A stretch of 24,712 nt of DNA, from IMG/VR virus record IMGVR_UViG_3300031772_000269, positions 1 to 24,712 of that record; one strand, written 5' to 3'. This document shows positions 14,490 through 21,073 of the stretch, one piece after another. Every line of letters begins with the position of its first letter. The first letter of the stretch is position 1. Made by a program: the position numbers and the translations under genes. The notes beneath the pieces are model-generated. The model searched no databases and was not told where the DNA came from. It worked only from the letters and a program-made list of their open reading frames with translations. The DNA is from a virus.

Positions 14490-14827
14490 TATAATAAGTT
14501 TTCATCTTTTGAACTTGATAATAACTGAATACTTGTTACTCTTGAATGTAATTGAGCAACGGTTTCCTTAGTTTTATCGTTTAAATAAGTTTTAGCTTCT
14601 GGCTTTCCTTCCATGTAAATCAAAGTCCCTTTTTTAAGATAGTTTGATACATTTAATTTGTCCGTCCAATAAGCGCAAGACACCCATGTAGTTTTATCTA
14701 CATCTTCGCCTTGTTGATTTTTAAATTTTTCACTGTAAGCCATTGAGAAATTAATCACTGTTTTACCATTCACTGTGTTTACTATTGCATCTTGTCCTAA
14801 TCTTCCGATTACGCTAATTCTAATCAT
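14489..14827 (-). CDS. ssb: Single-stranded DNA-binding protein
   Basis: A 112-residue SSB with one OB fold. The pattern is clear: ISVIGRLGQDAIVNTVNGKT at the start (SSB: 'nkviLiGrLgkDPe.r...G..v'), VINFSMAYSEKF, TTWVSCAYWTDKLNVSNYLK (as 'tewh.vv.wgk.Ae....ylkKG'), then KKGTLIYMEGKPEAKTYLND. It coats single strands at the replication fork and in recombination. It is shorter than bacterial SSB (about 170) because the Gly/Gln-rich linker is absent. The C-terminus is KDENLL rather than the usual acidic DDDIPF tip, so docking to host partners may differ. It lies 21 bases after the helicase gene in the replication block. Confidence 0.9.
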   Translation of the reverse strand: MIRISVIGRLGQDAIVNTVNGKTVINFSMAYSEKFKNQQGEDVDKTTWVSCAYWTDKLNVSNYLKKGTLIYMEGKPEAKTYLNDKTKETVAQLHSRVTSIQLLSSSKDENLL

Positions 14828-14848
14828 TGTTTTTTGTTTTTATTATTA

Positions 14849-16711
14849 TTAAAATATTACTTCTTCTCCATTTTCATCTTTGTATGGAAGCCATGATTGA
14901 TTTGCTTCTTGTCTTTTCCAAAAATCCATTTTTTTAGTGTTTAATAATTCTTGTAAAATATCTCTACCTTCTACAAAAAATCTTCTTCTATCCCATACAT
15001 AATCAAGCATCATAAATCCTTTTCTACCAACACTCTTTTTCTTAATTTTCTTTGAATGAAATTCTGCTAAAGGATTACTTGGATCTGTTTGTGCAAATGG
15101 TCTATGATAAACTAATATATTGTCCATTTTATTTGACCACATGGCACCATCGTTAACATCAAATACATCAGGACATTTATAATTACCGGATCTATCTCTT
15201 TCCATTAATTTAGGATGTGCAATAATCCAAAAATAAACATCATTTTTTCTAGCAAATCTTGAAAAGTCTGCTAATAATGTTTCAAGGTATTTATCTGTTC
15301 TACCACCATAACCCTTATAATCATTTGTCATCTGGTTAAATGGATCTATACAACAAAAATCAACTTTTTCTTGAACTATTAATTCTAAAAATTTTTCTTT
15401 GATATATTGCGGTGTTGGTGATAACATTTCAGCACTAATGTAAAAAATATGCTTAGATACAAAATCATATGCTGCTTCATAAATATCATCGGAAGGTCTA
15501 TTAGGATTATATGGCGTACACTCACAACCTAAAAGCATTTCAACATAATCGTGGAAATATTCTTCAGCTGGTACATCCTCTGGTGAAAATGTAGCAACCT
15601 TCTCTCCAAACATAACCATTCTCATAAGTAATTGAGCTTTCTGCCATGCTGTTTTACCGTAGTTACCAATACCGGTAAGTAATGTAATTTCACCTCTTTT
15701 TGGTTTAAAAAGATAATCTAATTGCTGTATTCCAAATCCTAAAACTTTATCAAATCCCTTCTGATTGATATACAATGCTCTATCTTTTACATCAATTCCA
15801 TATACCACATCTTCAACTCTGTAACTCTCTCCAAATTCTTCTGTAAATTCTTTTTTAACATCAATTTCGTAATTAGTAGTTTTACTTACAAGTTTCTCTT
15901 TTTGTATTGACGCAGTACCAAAATTGTTTTTATTTGCCCTATATCCACTCTTAACAGCACTCCTCATTTCAGACATTGTAAAATCATTGCTAACAGTGTA
16001 TTCTGTAGATATTAAACCTAATGCTGATTCTTCTCCAATACCAAATCTACAACAAGCAGATGCTAATTTAAAAATATATGTATTTCTTTCTCCAGTTACA
16101 AAAGCATCATTTTTGTTAGTTAACCATTTTAAAATTCTACGAAAATTTTCATTATCATCTAAATTTTCCGTTTCAGATACTACTACTTTTTCAACCTTCT
16201 TTGCCTTTGTAAATACTTCAGCATTTTCGTTTATGTAAATATCTGGATCAAAACTTTCGTAACAAACCCTGCTTACATTTATCCCACTTCTATCAATTTC
16301 AGGAAAAATATCCTGTAAAGATTGAAAATGTTCTCTATGTTTTTTACCATCAGCAACTTTAACCAAAGCTTTTAATCCATTACCGGAAGGACTTACCCAA
16401 CAAGAATAGATAAAACTATTAGAAATGATTTCGGTTTGCTTATCCCTTAAATCAGAAATATCATCAAAATCAAGAACAATAAACCCACTATGTTGAATAA
16501 GTTGTTCATCTTTCCTGTCTTGGCGAAATTTACCACTAAAGCAAATTGATGGTAGGTTAAGTTTAAGCTTATTTGCTTTTTCCTTGTCCAAAGCCAATCT
16601 AATATCCAAAACTAGTTGCTTACTTGCACCTAATTTAATCCTTTCAAGAGCCTTTTCTACAGTTATAAAATGAGGCTCTTTGCTAAAAATGTTTTTAAAA
16701 ATTGTTATCAT
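14849..16711 (-). CDS. Replicative helicase with primase-like (VirE/BT4734-type) N-terminus
   Basis: A 620-residue fusion. Residues 1-170 look like the BT4734/VirE N-terminal domain common in Bacteroidota mobile elements, with SGFIVLDFDD (about 75-84) and SPSGNGLKALVKV (107-119), the latter like the nucleotide-binding motif of archaeo-eukaryotic primase-like folds. Residues 185-265 (ERNTYIFKLASACCRFGIG) resemble a primase C-terminal helical linker. From about 320 a RecA-type motor follows: IQQLDYLFKPKRGEITLLTG, Walker A GIGNYGKT (347-354), SPED (about 376-379), Walker B DFCCIDP (451-457) and a sensor His in WIIAHPK (495-501). This matches DnaB/RepA-family helicases. It probably unwinds the phage origin and may also prime; primase activity is uncertain. 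It shares one base (TAATG) with the upstream DUF4373 gene. Confidence 0.85.
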   Translation of the reverse strand: MITIFKNIFSKEPHFITVEKALERIKLGASKQLVLDIRLALDKEKANKLKLNLPSICFSGKFRQDRKDEQLIQHSGFIVLDFDDISDLRDKQTEIISNSFIYSCWVSPSGNGLKALVKVADGKKHREHFQSLQDIFPEIDRSGINVSRVCYESFDPDIYINENAEVFTKAKKVEKVVVSETENLDDNENFRRILKWLTNKNDAFVTGERNTYIFKLASACCRFGIGEESALGLISTEYTVSNDFTMSEMRSAVKSGYRANKNNFGTASIQKEKLVSKTTNYEIDVKKEFTEEFGESYRVEDVVYGIDVKDRALYINQKGFDKVLGFGIQQLDYLFKPKRGEITLLTGIGNYGKTAWQKAQLLMRMVMFGEKVATFSPEDVPAEEYFHDYVEMLLGCECTPYNPNRPSDDIYEAAYDFVSKHIFYISAEMLSPTPQYIKEKFLELIVQEKVDFCCIDPFNQMTNDYKGYGGRTDKYLETLLADFSRFARKNDVYFWIIAHPKLMERDRSGNYKCPDVFDVNDGAMWSNKMDNILVYHRPFAQTDPSNPLAEFHSKKIKKKSVGRKGFMMLDYVWDRRRFFVEGRDILQELLNTKKMDFWKRQEANQSWLPYKDENGEEVIF

Positions 16712-17457
16712 TATTCAGAAATTGGTTTATAAGCCCTTCTAGCGGCCTCTAATTGTTGTTGATAAGGGTTATTACTATTTTGCTGAGAAAGTGTCTTATT
16801 TGGCTTATTTACAGCCTCTAGCACCCATCTACGTATTGTTAGGTAATCCGATTTTGTAGTATAAGACTTTTCAATCTTATATGATGATAAAAATTCATAA
16901 GCTTTATCAATCGTGTCTTTACCAAATTCAGAAACAAGCTTTTGGTTCTCATTTTCAGTTAAAGAAATATTATCCTTAAACTTTAGTTTAATTTCTTTTA
17001 CTTTACTTTCTTTTACTTTACTTTGCGGCATTTCTGGAGCAGAAACTCCGTCAGTTACCGTATTAACAGAAGCAAATTTACCGTTTACGCGGAGTTGTTT
17101 CTTACTTTTATCTTTATTTGTTCCTCTTTTTTCATATACTGGTTTTAATCTTTCATCAAGTGATTCTGAGTTAATAAAGTCGTTATTATTAAATAACATA
17201 TCCAGTTTGATGCAGTAATCCACCACATCCCGTATTTCTGTAGCAGAAACTCCAAAGTCACCAGCCATTAATTCAAATTCTACATCTGAATATTCAAATA
17301 CATTACCATCAATACCGGTTAAATATTCTAAAGTCATTGACCAAATAGCATAACCTATAGGCCCAAACTTTGTACGAATGGCTTTAACCTTTCTATGGTT
17401 TCTCATATCCCTATCATGAGGGAAGTAATCGCAATAATTCTTTTTAGGGCGAGCCAT
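16711..17457 (-). CDS. DUF4373 / DnaD-like replication initiator or helicase loader
   Basis: A 248-residue protein. The N-terminus YFPHDRDMRNHRKVKAIRTK followed by GPIGYAIWSMTLEYL (about 32-46) is typical of the DUF4373 (Lin1244/Lin1753) domain, a winged-helix-like DNA-binding region. A charged linker with a 5-residue duplication (SKVKE twice, about 145-154) leads to a helical C-terminal domain, FGKDTIDKAYEFLSSYKIEK (about 178-197), resembling the DnaD-type primosome domain, and then a Gln/Asn-rich tail. In related phages such proteins lie directly before the helicase gene, as here, and are thought to recognise the origin and load the helicase. It lies 10 bases after the regulator gene and overlaps the helicase by one base. 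Confidence 0.78.
   Translation of the reverse strand: MARPKKNYCDYFPHDRDMRNHRKVKAIRTKFGPIGYAIWSMTLEYLTGIDGNVFEYSDVEFELMAGDFGVSATEIRDVVDYCIKLDMLFNNNDFINSESLDERLKPVYEKRGTNKDKSKKQLRVNGKFASVNTVTDGVSAPEMPQSKVKESKVKEIKLKFKDNISLTENENQKLVSEFGKDTIDKAYEFLSSYKIEKSYTTKSDYLTIRRWVLEAVNKPNKTLSQQNSNNPYQQQLEAARRAYKPISE
16992..17021 (-). repeat. Perfect 15-bp tandem duplication inside the DUF4373 gene
   Basis: TTTCTTTTACTTTAC occurs twice without a gap (16992-17006, 17007-17021), encoding the repeated SKVKE residues in the linker. It includes CTTTAC, the same hexamer repeated at 19105-19155, and continues into TTTGCG, so that an 11-mer (CGCAAAGTAAA on the minus strand, 17017-17027) recurs at 19049-19059. Confidence 0.75.
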
Positions 17458-17467
17458 TGTGTTATAA

Positions 17468-17665
17468 TTAATCGTTAATTAAATCGGTTTTCAAAGCTTC
17501 GTTAATACGAGCTATTTCTGCATCTGTAAATAATAATTTACCCTGCATCTTGCGAGATAATTCCGATTCTGGTATCTTTGCGTTTAATGATAGCCACCTT
17601 TGTGTACGGCCATCTAAAGCTTCTTTTATTTTCTCATGAAGCTTTAATTCTGTTTTGATTTCCAT
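17468..17665 (-). CDS. Small Cro/XRE-type helix-turn-helix regulator
   Basis: A 65-residue protein starting at the ATG 17663-17665. A TTG nine codons upstream is in frame but overlaps the promoter's -7 element, so it is not the likely start. The sequence MEIKTELKLHEKIKEALDGR, then a compact helix-turn-helix region (QRWLSLNAKIPESELSRKMQ, about 22-41), then FTDAEIARINEALKTDL, matches Cro/CI-like folds, where the last helix packs on the domain. It is the first gene of the leftward replication transcript and lies next to a divergent promoter pair, the classical place for a switch repressor or autoregulator. It probably binds the 70-bp region at 17698-17768. It is too short to carry an additional cleavage or dimerisation domain. 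Confidence 0.75.
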   Translation of the reverse strand: MEIKTELKLHEKIKEALDGRTQRWLSLNAKIPESELSRKMQGKLLFTDAEIARINEALKTDLIND

Positions 17666-17689
17666 AAATTTGTTTTGATTATTGGATGA

Positions 17690-17720
17690 CAAAAATAGTC
17701 TTATTTTTTATATTCCCAAA
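17690..17720 (-). promoter_or_regulatory. Leftward promoter of the replication block
   Basis: On the minus strand TTTG (17720-17717), exactly 19 bases, then TATTTTTG (17697-17690): the best match in the window to the Bacteroidota vegetative promoter. The expected start of transcription is near 17683, giving a leader of about 18 bases to the ATG at 17665. The regulator gene and all downstream replication genes follow. Confidence 0.8.
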
Positions 17721-17746
17721 TATTTTTAACTTTTTTTTAAAATAAT

Positions 17747-17776
17747 TTTGTGATTTAATTAAATTAATTATCTTTG
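17747..17776 (+). promoter_or_regulatory. Rightward early promoter
   Basis: TTTG (17747-17750), 18 bases, TATCTTTG (17769-17776), then ATG at 17791. It fits the Bacteroidota promoter pattern with a spacer one base shorter than usual. It diverges from the leftward promoter at 17690-17720; only about 26 bases separate the two -33 elements. Confidence 0.72.
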
Positions 17777-17790
17777 TTGAAATAATTGTT

Positions 17791-17973
17791 ATGGAAACTG
17801 GACAAACCAAGGTAATAAATATAAATTTTGTTTATTACAAAATAGAAAAAGTTACAAAAGATAAGTATCTAATAGAGTCTAAAAAAAATAATAAAGTAGC
17901 GTATATTGATAAATTAACCTTAAATGATTTATTAAAAGAAAAGTTATCACCTGAAAAATTAAAATGGTATTAA
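17791..17973 (+). CDS. Hypothetical early protein (60 aa)
   Basis: A 60-residue protein, METGQTKVININFVYYKIEK at the start, then Lys-rich beta/helix content (KDKYLIESKKNNKVAYIDKL). It is the first gene behind the rightward promoter and ends in a TAATG overlap with the next gene. I do not recognise a family. Small Lys-rich early proteins next to phage promoters often bind host proteins or DNA, but nothing in the sequence identifies the target. Confidence 0.6.
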   Translation: METGQTKVININFVYYKIEKVTKDKYLIESKKNNKVAYIDKLTLNDLLKEKLSPEKLKWY

Positions 17974-18101
17974 TGGAAAATAGAGAATTAATATACGATA
18001 TTGCTAGAAGGTTAGATATGATAATTGAAGTATGGAAGAAAGGAAAGTATATTGGTAAATATAGATTTATAAATGGAGTATTGCATAAACTAAAAGAATA
18101 A
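17973..18101 (+). CDS. Hypothetical early protein (42 aa)
   Basis: ATG at 17973 (overlapping the previous TAA) to TAA at 18099-18101, itself overlapping the next ATG. The 42 residues (MENRELIYDIARRLDMIIEV, then WKKGKYIGKYRFINGVLHKL) form one or two amphipathic helices and are basic at the end. The double TAATG linkage makes it clearly part of a translationally coupled chain with its neighbours and is the main evidence that it is real. No family is recognised. Confidence 0.65.
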   Translation: MENRELIYDIARRLDMIIEVWKKGKYIGKYRFINGVLHKLKE

Positions 18102-18301
18102 TGGAAGGCTATCAAGCTAAAGCAATTAAGTTGTATTTAAATTTTTTTTTAAAAGATAAAGTAACTGATTTTGAAAATAGAATTATTAAAGCCAAAAGTA
18201 GTGCTATATCATATGTCCAAAAAGAAATTGAATTAAAAAGTAATAACCCAGAAGATTTGTTTTATTGGTGTAATGTAAAAAACGCACTTGAAAAAATATG
18301 A
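18101..18301 (+). CDS. Hypothetical early protein (66 aa)
   Basis: A 66-residue helical protein, MEGYQAKAIKLYLNFFLKDK followed by charged helices and ending LFYWCNVKNALEKI. Its stop overlaps the NinG start in ATGA, so it is coupled to NinG. Composition suggests a small soluble helical bundle. No family is recognised; position suggests an accessory of the recombination/early module. Confidence 0.6.
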   Translation: MEGYQAKAIKLYLNFFLKDKVTDFENRIIKAKSSAISYVQKEIELKSNNPEDLFYWCNVKNALEKI

Positions 18302-18843
18302 GAAACTCAACAATAATAGTTAAGAAAAAGCGTTGTATAAATTGTGGTAACATTGATTATCATTTTTCAAAAAAAATGTGTAAACAATGCGCTACCATAG
18401 CTTCTACGCAAAAGCGAATGGTTGAATTTGAAGATGATTCTGAAAGTTTTAATAATTTAGTTCAAGACTTGGATCATGTATTTAGCCAATACATTAGAAA
18501 TAAACATGCCGATAAAAGCGGTGTAGTTGAATGTTATACATGTGCAGGCAAACATACAATTGCAGAAATACAGTGTGGCCATTTTATGGGTAGATCTAAC
18601 TTAGGAACCAGGTGGATGGAATCTAATTGTAAGCCACAATGTATGGAATGTAATTACTTTAAAACCGGCAACATAGAAGAATTTGAGAATAAGTTACATG
18701 ATGAAAATGGTGCATTGGTGGAATATTTAAGAGAAACTGCTAGGCAACCGGTAAGGCCAACTAGAGAAGAATTAAAAGCCTTAATTTTAGAATATAGAGC
18801 AAAGCTTAATTTAGTAAAAAAGAAGTTTATAAATATTGGTTGA
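18298..18843 (+). CDS. ninG: NinG/Rap-type recombination protein
   Basis: A 181-residue Cys-rich protein. A first zinc site is CINCG (C13, C16) with CKQC (C28, C31). The conserved core has CYTC (C79, C82), IQCGHFMGRS (about 91-100, Cys and His of an HNH-like site), TRWMESNCKPQC (about 104-115), MECNYFKTGN (about 116-125) and the trailing LRETARQPVRPTREEL. This matches the lambda NinG/Rap family, an HNH-related endonuclease that acts on branched recombination intermediates. All metal ligands appear intact. It closes the first rightward transcript, is coupled by ATGA to the gene before it and is followed by a terminator. It works logically with the SSB and the YqaJ-type nuclease in phage recombination. 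Confidence 0.87.
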   Translation: MRNSTIIVKKKRCINCGNIDYHFSKKMCKQCATIASTQKRMVEFEDDSESFNNLVQDLDHVFSQYIRNKHADKSGVVECYTCAGKHTIAEIQCGHFMGRSNLGTRWMESNCKPQCMECNYFKTGNIEEFENKLHDENGALVEYLRETARQPVRPTREELKALILEYRAKLNLVKKKFINIG

Positions 18844-18864
18844 CGGTTTTTTATAGTAAATATC

Positions 18865-18895
18865 CCTCCTGTATTTCTATACTGGGAGGTTTTTT
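18865..18895 (+). terminator. Rho-independent terminator after NinG
   Basis: CCTCC (18865-18869) pairs with GGAGG (18885-18889), with an inner GTAT/ATAC stem around a TTCT loop and small mismatches between; the run TTTTTTAT follows. It ends the first rightward early transcript about 20 bases after the NinG stop. Confidence 0.82.
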
Positions 18896-19104
18896 ATCAA
18901 TCAATAAATAAGTCAAAATATGGGTTTTTTGATTGATAAATTCAAACATGTGTCAAAATTATAAACTTTTGATGCATTAAAATTATAAAAACTTGTCATA
19001 AATGTCACAATTTTAGGCAGATTTGTGACTTATAAGATACTTTATGGGCGCAAAGTAAAATATATAGGCGCAAATGTTACTTTTATATATAAATATGTAA
19101 CAAA

Positions 19105-19155
19105 GTAAAGGTAAAGCTTGACCAAACTTTACACAAAGTAAAGCTAAGACTTTAC
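19105..19155. repeat. Five copies of GTAAAG/CTTTAC within 51 bases
   Basis: GTAAAG at 19105-19110, 19111-19116 and 19138-19143 and its reverse complement CTTTAC at 19127-19132 and 19150-19155. Neighbouring copies in opposite orientation can form short stems. The spacing is uneven, as in binding-site clusters. The longer unit CAAAGTAAA is shared by two of these and by a copy at 19051-19059. Confidence 0.7.
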
Positions 19156-19264
19156 TAATCAGGTAGTAATACTACGCTATTAGCAAAAAATGTAAACTCT
19201 GCAAGTTTTGATAGTGTTCACATTTTTAAGCTGTTTACGGAAACGTGAAAGGGTAAATAAGGTG

Positions 19265-19322
19265 AATAAAAAGCCCCTCGTAGAAACGAAGGGCGAGATT
19301 AAACCGTTAACACTTGCTATAT
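19265..19322 (-). ncRNA. Predicted small minus-strand RNA (about 60 nt)
   Basis: On the minus strand a -7 element TATATTTGT (19336-19329) is followed, about 50 bases later, by a strong terminator: GCCCTTCGT (19294-19286), loop TTCT, ACGAGGGGC (19281-19273), then TTTTT. There is one mismatch in the stem. The predicted transcript starts near 19322 and also holds a 5' hairpin (TGCT/AGCA around GCATAT). No open frame starts inside it and no minus-strand gene reads into it, so the terminator has no other obvious use. The -33 element is weak. It lies antisense to the leader region of the gene at 19403. Confidence 0.5.
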
Positions 19323-19402
19323 GCAGCACAAATATACAAAATTTAATTAAATTTATTTTTTTAATTAAATTAATTAAATTAATTTTACAAAAAATATATA
19401 AA

Positions 19403-19600
19403 ATGGCAAGAAAAATAGATCCAGAATCAGTTTCAAGCAAAGTAGCTGAATTAGCATTAGGAGAACATTTACGTTTTGAAAACCCATATACCTCAGTAAT
19501 GGTAATGGTTTCAAATTTAAAAAAGAAAGAAGCCCACAAAGACAAGTTGTTTAAGATTAAATACGTAGATGGTATTACCACCGTATCTAGAGTAAAATAA
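19403..19600 (+). CDS. Hypothetical basic protein (65 aa)
   Basis: Starts at the ATG 19403 (MARKIDPESVSSKVAELALG); the open frame extends further upstream to 19208 but that part runs through the terminator and A/T-repeat region and has no protein-like composition. An A-rich leader (ACAAAAAATATATAAA) precedes the ATG. The 65 residues are basic, with a helix near the start and beta-rich middle (NPYTSVMVMVSNLKKKEAHK), ending YVDGITTVSRVK. It is the first gene of the second rightward group. I do not recognise a family; a small DNA-binding protein would fit. No clear TAnnTTTG promoter was found upstream. Confidence 0.62.
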   Translation: MARKIDPESVSSKVAELALGEHLRFENPYTSVMVMVSNLKKKEAHKDKLFKIKYVDGITTVSRVK

Positions 19601-19612
19601 AAACCAACACAT

Positions 19613-19978
19613 ATGCACATCCAAACCGTTAACTACACTAGAACATTTAATTTAGGCAATTATTCTTCTGAAAAAATTGGCGTTGAATTTTCCCTTAATG
19701 AAGGAGATTCGGCTAATGCAGCTTTAGACACTGCTAGGGAATTGGTAGAAGAATATCACAAACAAAGCGTGGTTAGATTAAAAAATCTAGGGTATTTTTA
19801 TGATGAACAAATTTCTGAAGAAGTAATACCTACTCAATCAAAAAAATCATTAGTTGAAAAAACTAAAGACTTTATTAATTCATGTAAGACAAAAAATGAA
19901 TTAAAAGCCTGGGAATTGATGAGTAAAAGCAATCCGGAGTTACTAGAACACTATAATAATAAATTTAAAACACTGTAA
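19613..19978 (+). CDS. Hypothetical protein upstream of YqaJ-type nuclease (121 aa)
   Basis: A 121-residue protein: MHIQTVNYTRTFNLGNYSSE, then KIGVEFSLNEGDSANAALDT, a helix ELVEEYHKQSVVRLKN, an unstructured Ser/Lys linker and a C-terminal helical part KTKNELKAWELMSKSNPELL. The opening 'yt.tFNLGNYsSEKIgVe..l.egd....al..a...Vee.hk' is, as I recall, a conserved small protein found beside exonuclease or RecT-type genes in Bacteroidota phages. The C-terminal helix pair may bind a partner. It is 2 bases before the nuclease gene, so the two are co-translated, and it may be its accessory subunit. No catalytic motif is visible. Confidence 0.62.
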   Translation: MHIQTVNYTRTFNLGNYSSEKIGVEFSLNEGDSANAALDTARELVEEYHKQSVVRLKNLGYFYDEQISEEVIPTQSKKSLVEKTKDFINSCKTKNELKAWELMSKSNPELLEHYNNKFKTL

Positions 19979-19980
19979 TT

Positions 19981-20703
19981 ATGCAATGGAATGACACACA
20001 CATCAGAGCAAGCTCTGTAGGGTATTTAATGACCGAACCCGTAACAAAGGCTGATAAAGAAGCCGGATTGTTATCTAAAACAGCTCAAAAACATTTATTA
20101 GATGTCTATATAGCTGAAAAATATGGCCGTAAAAAAGACATACAAACCAAGCAAATGAAAAAAGGTGTAGAGGTAGAGCAAGAATCAATTGATTTGCTTT
20201 CTATGTACCTAAAGATGCCATTTAATAAAAATGAACAAAGGTTTACTAATGATTTTATTTCTGGCTTACCAGATATTATTGATAACGATAGAATAATTGA
20301 CATTAAATCTAGCTATGATTTATGGACATTTATAGGAAATATACCTGATAAGTTGGATAATTTATATTATTGGCAAATGCAGTCTTACATGTGGTTAACA
20401 GGAACAAAAAGTGCCGTTATTGCATACTGTTTAGTAAATACACCAGAGAATATTATTGAGCAAGAGAAGTATTATTTGCTTAAAAAAATGGATGTAGCTA
20501 CAGAAGAAAACCCAGAATATGTAAAAGAAGCAATGAAGATTGAATTTAACATGTCATTTGATGATATTTCAATAAACGAAAGAATACTTATGTTTCACGT
20601 TAGTAGAAATGAAGATGATATATTACGCATCCAACAAAAAGTAGAAAAAGCAAGAGAATTTTTAAAAGAAATAGAAGAAACACATTTAAACTTTAATAAG
20701 TAA
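19981..20703 (+). CDS. Lambda-exonuclease / YqaJ-type PD-(D/E)XK nuclease
   Basis: A 240-residue nuclease. It opens RASSVGYLMTEP, like the 'iggSdig.ilg' start of YqaJ-type recombinases. Catalytic parts: a Glu in GVEVEQESIDLL (about 62-73, helix with E64/E66/E68), GLPDII (D98), DRIIDIKSS (D107, K109: the D-x-K core) and WQMQSYMWL (Q132, Y136: the Q-x-x-x-Y motif of the RecB/lambda-exo family). It digests one strand from double-strand ends to make single-stranded tails for annealing. An annealing protein (RecT/Erf) is not visible in the window, so it may lie elsewhere or SSB may serve. It is followed after 1 base by the 121-residue gene. All core residues are present. Confidence 0.87.
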   Translation: MQWNDTHIRASSVGYLMTEPVTKADKEAGLLSKTAQKHLLDVYIAEKYGRKKDIQTKQMKKGVEVEQESIDLLSMYLKMPFNKNEQRFTNDFISGLPDIIDNDRIIDIKSSYDLWTFIGNIPDKLDNLYYWQMQSYMWLTGTKSAVIAYCLVNTPENIIEQEKYYLLKKMDVATEENPEYVKEAMKIEFNMSFDDISINERILMFHVSRNEDDILRIQQKVEKAREFLKEIEETHLNFNK

Positions 20704-20704
20704 T

Positions 20705-21070
20705 ATGAATCCTGAAGTTAATAATGGTGCCAACATCATAAATGCTATTCAAAATTTAAAAATGGCTCAAGAGCAATTTGAAGATTTTTGTAGACAATAC
20801 CCTAATTCACAAGGTTCAAGGTTATTTAAAAAATATAGTGATAAAATAGGTTGGATATTTAGCGATTTAGTATCAAATCCATTTCTTACTGAAGAGGTTA
20901 GGACTGGTATTAAAAACGAAATAGCTAGTGATGTATTTGCAGTCCCTGCGATTGTAGAAAAGGTAGCATTATTAACTCCAGATCAAAGAGATTTAATTGA
21001 ATCTACATTAGATGCATTAATAAACGGAGAAGAAGTTAAAATAGTTGACATAAACGAAACAAAACAATAA
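20705..21070 (+). CDS. Hypothetical helical protein (121 aa)
   Basis: A 121-residue, mostly helical, acidic protein: NIINAIQNLKMAQEQFEDFC (about 11-30), WIFSDLVSNPFLTEEVRTGI (about 49-68), LLTPDQRDLIESTLDALING (about 89-108), ending with an acidic, flexible tail. No family is recognised. It lies between the nuclease and the 87-residue gene, with 1- and 3-base gaps, so it belongs to the same operon. A nuclease accessory or inhibitor role is possible but unsupported. Confidence 0.6.
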   Translation: MNPEVNNGANIINAIQNLKMAQEQFEDFCRQYPNSQGSRLFKKYSDKIGWIFSDLVSNPFLTEEVRTGIKNEIASDVFAVPAIVEKVALLTPDQRDLIESTLDALINGEEVKIVDINETKQ

Positions 21071-21073
21071 AAA

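Larger units (their letters stand above)
18896..19402. other. Non-coding region with dense inverted repeats; candidate origin or control region
   Basis: No convincing gene lies here. Inverted repeats: ATCAATCAA/TTGATTGAT (18896-18904, 18929-18937), GTCACAA/TTGTGAC (19004-19010, 19023-19029), TGTTAC/GTAACA (19075-19080, 19097-19102), and GTAGT/ACTAC around AAT near 19162-19174. Direct repeats: GGCGCAAA at 19047 and 19067, CAAAGTAAA at 19051, 19101 and 19134, and an AAAATTATAAA pair at 18956-19000. The last 80 bases before 19403 are runs of AATTAAAT. Repeats, AT-rich stretch and the neighbouring recombination genes fit a replication origin or a regulator-binding region. A predicted minus-strand RNA lies at 19265-19322. 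Confidence 0.6.

Noticed and set aside
17666-17692. TTG start nine codons upstream for the Cro-like regulator
   Set aside because: It overlaps the -7 element TATTTTTG, so the codon would lie upstream of or at the transcript start; the ATG at 17665 is used instead.
19208-19402. Longer N-terminal extension of the 65-aa gene, starting at 19208
   Set aside because: The extension crosses the hairpin at 19273-19294 and an AT-repeat stretch and has no protein-like pattern; the ATG at 19403 has an A-rich leader and gives a normal small protein.
19180-19620. 146-aa open frame on the minus strand across the non-coding region
   Set aside because: It overlaps the real 65-aa gene and the terminator/repeat region, and its Ile/Phe/Leu/Thr-rich composition is what an antisense frame of AT-rich DNA gives.
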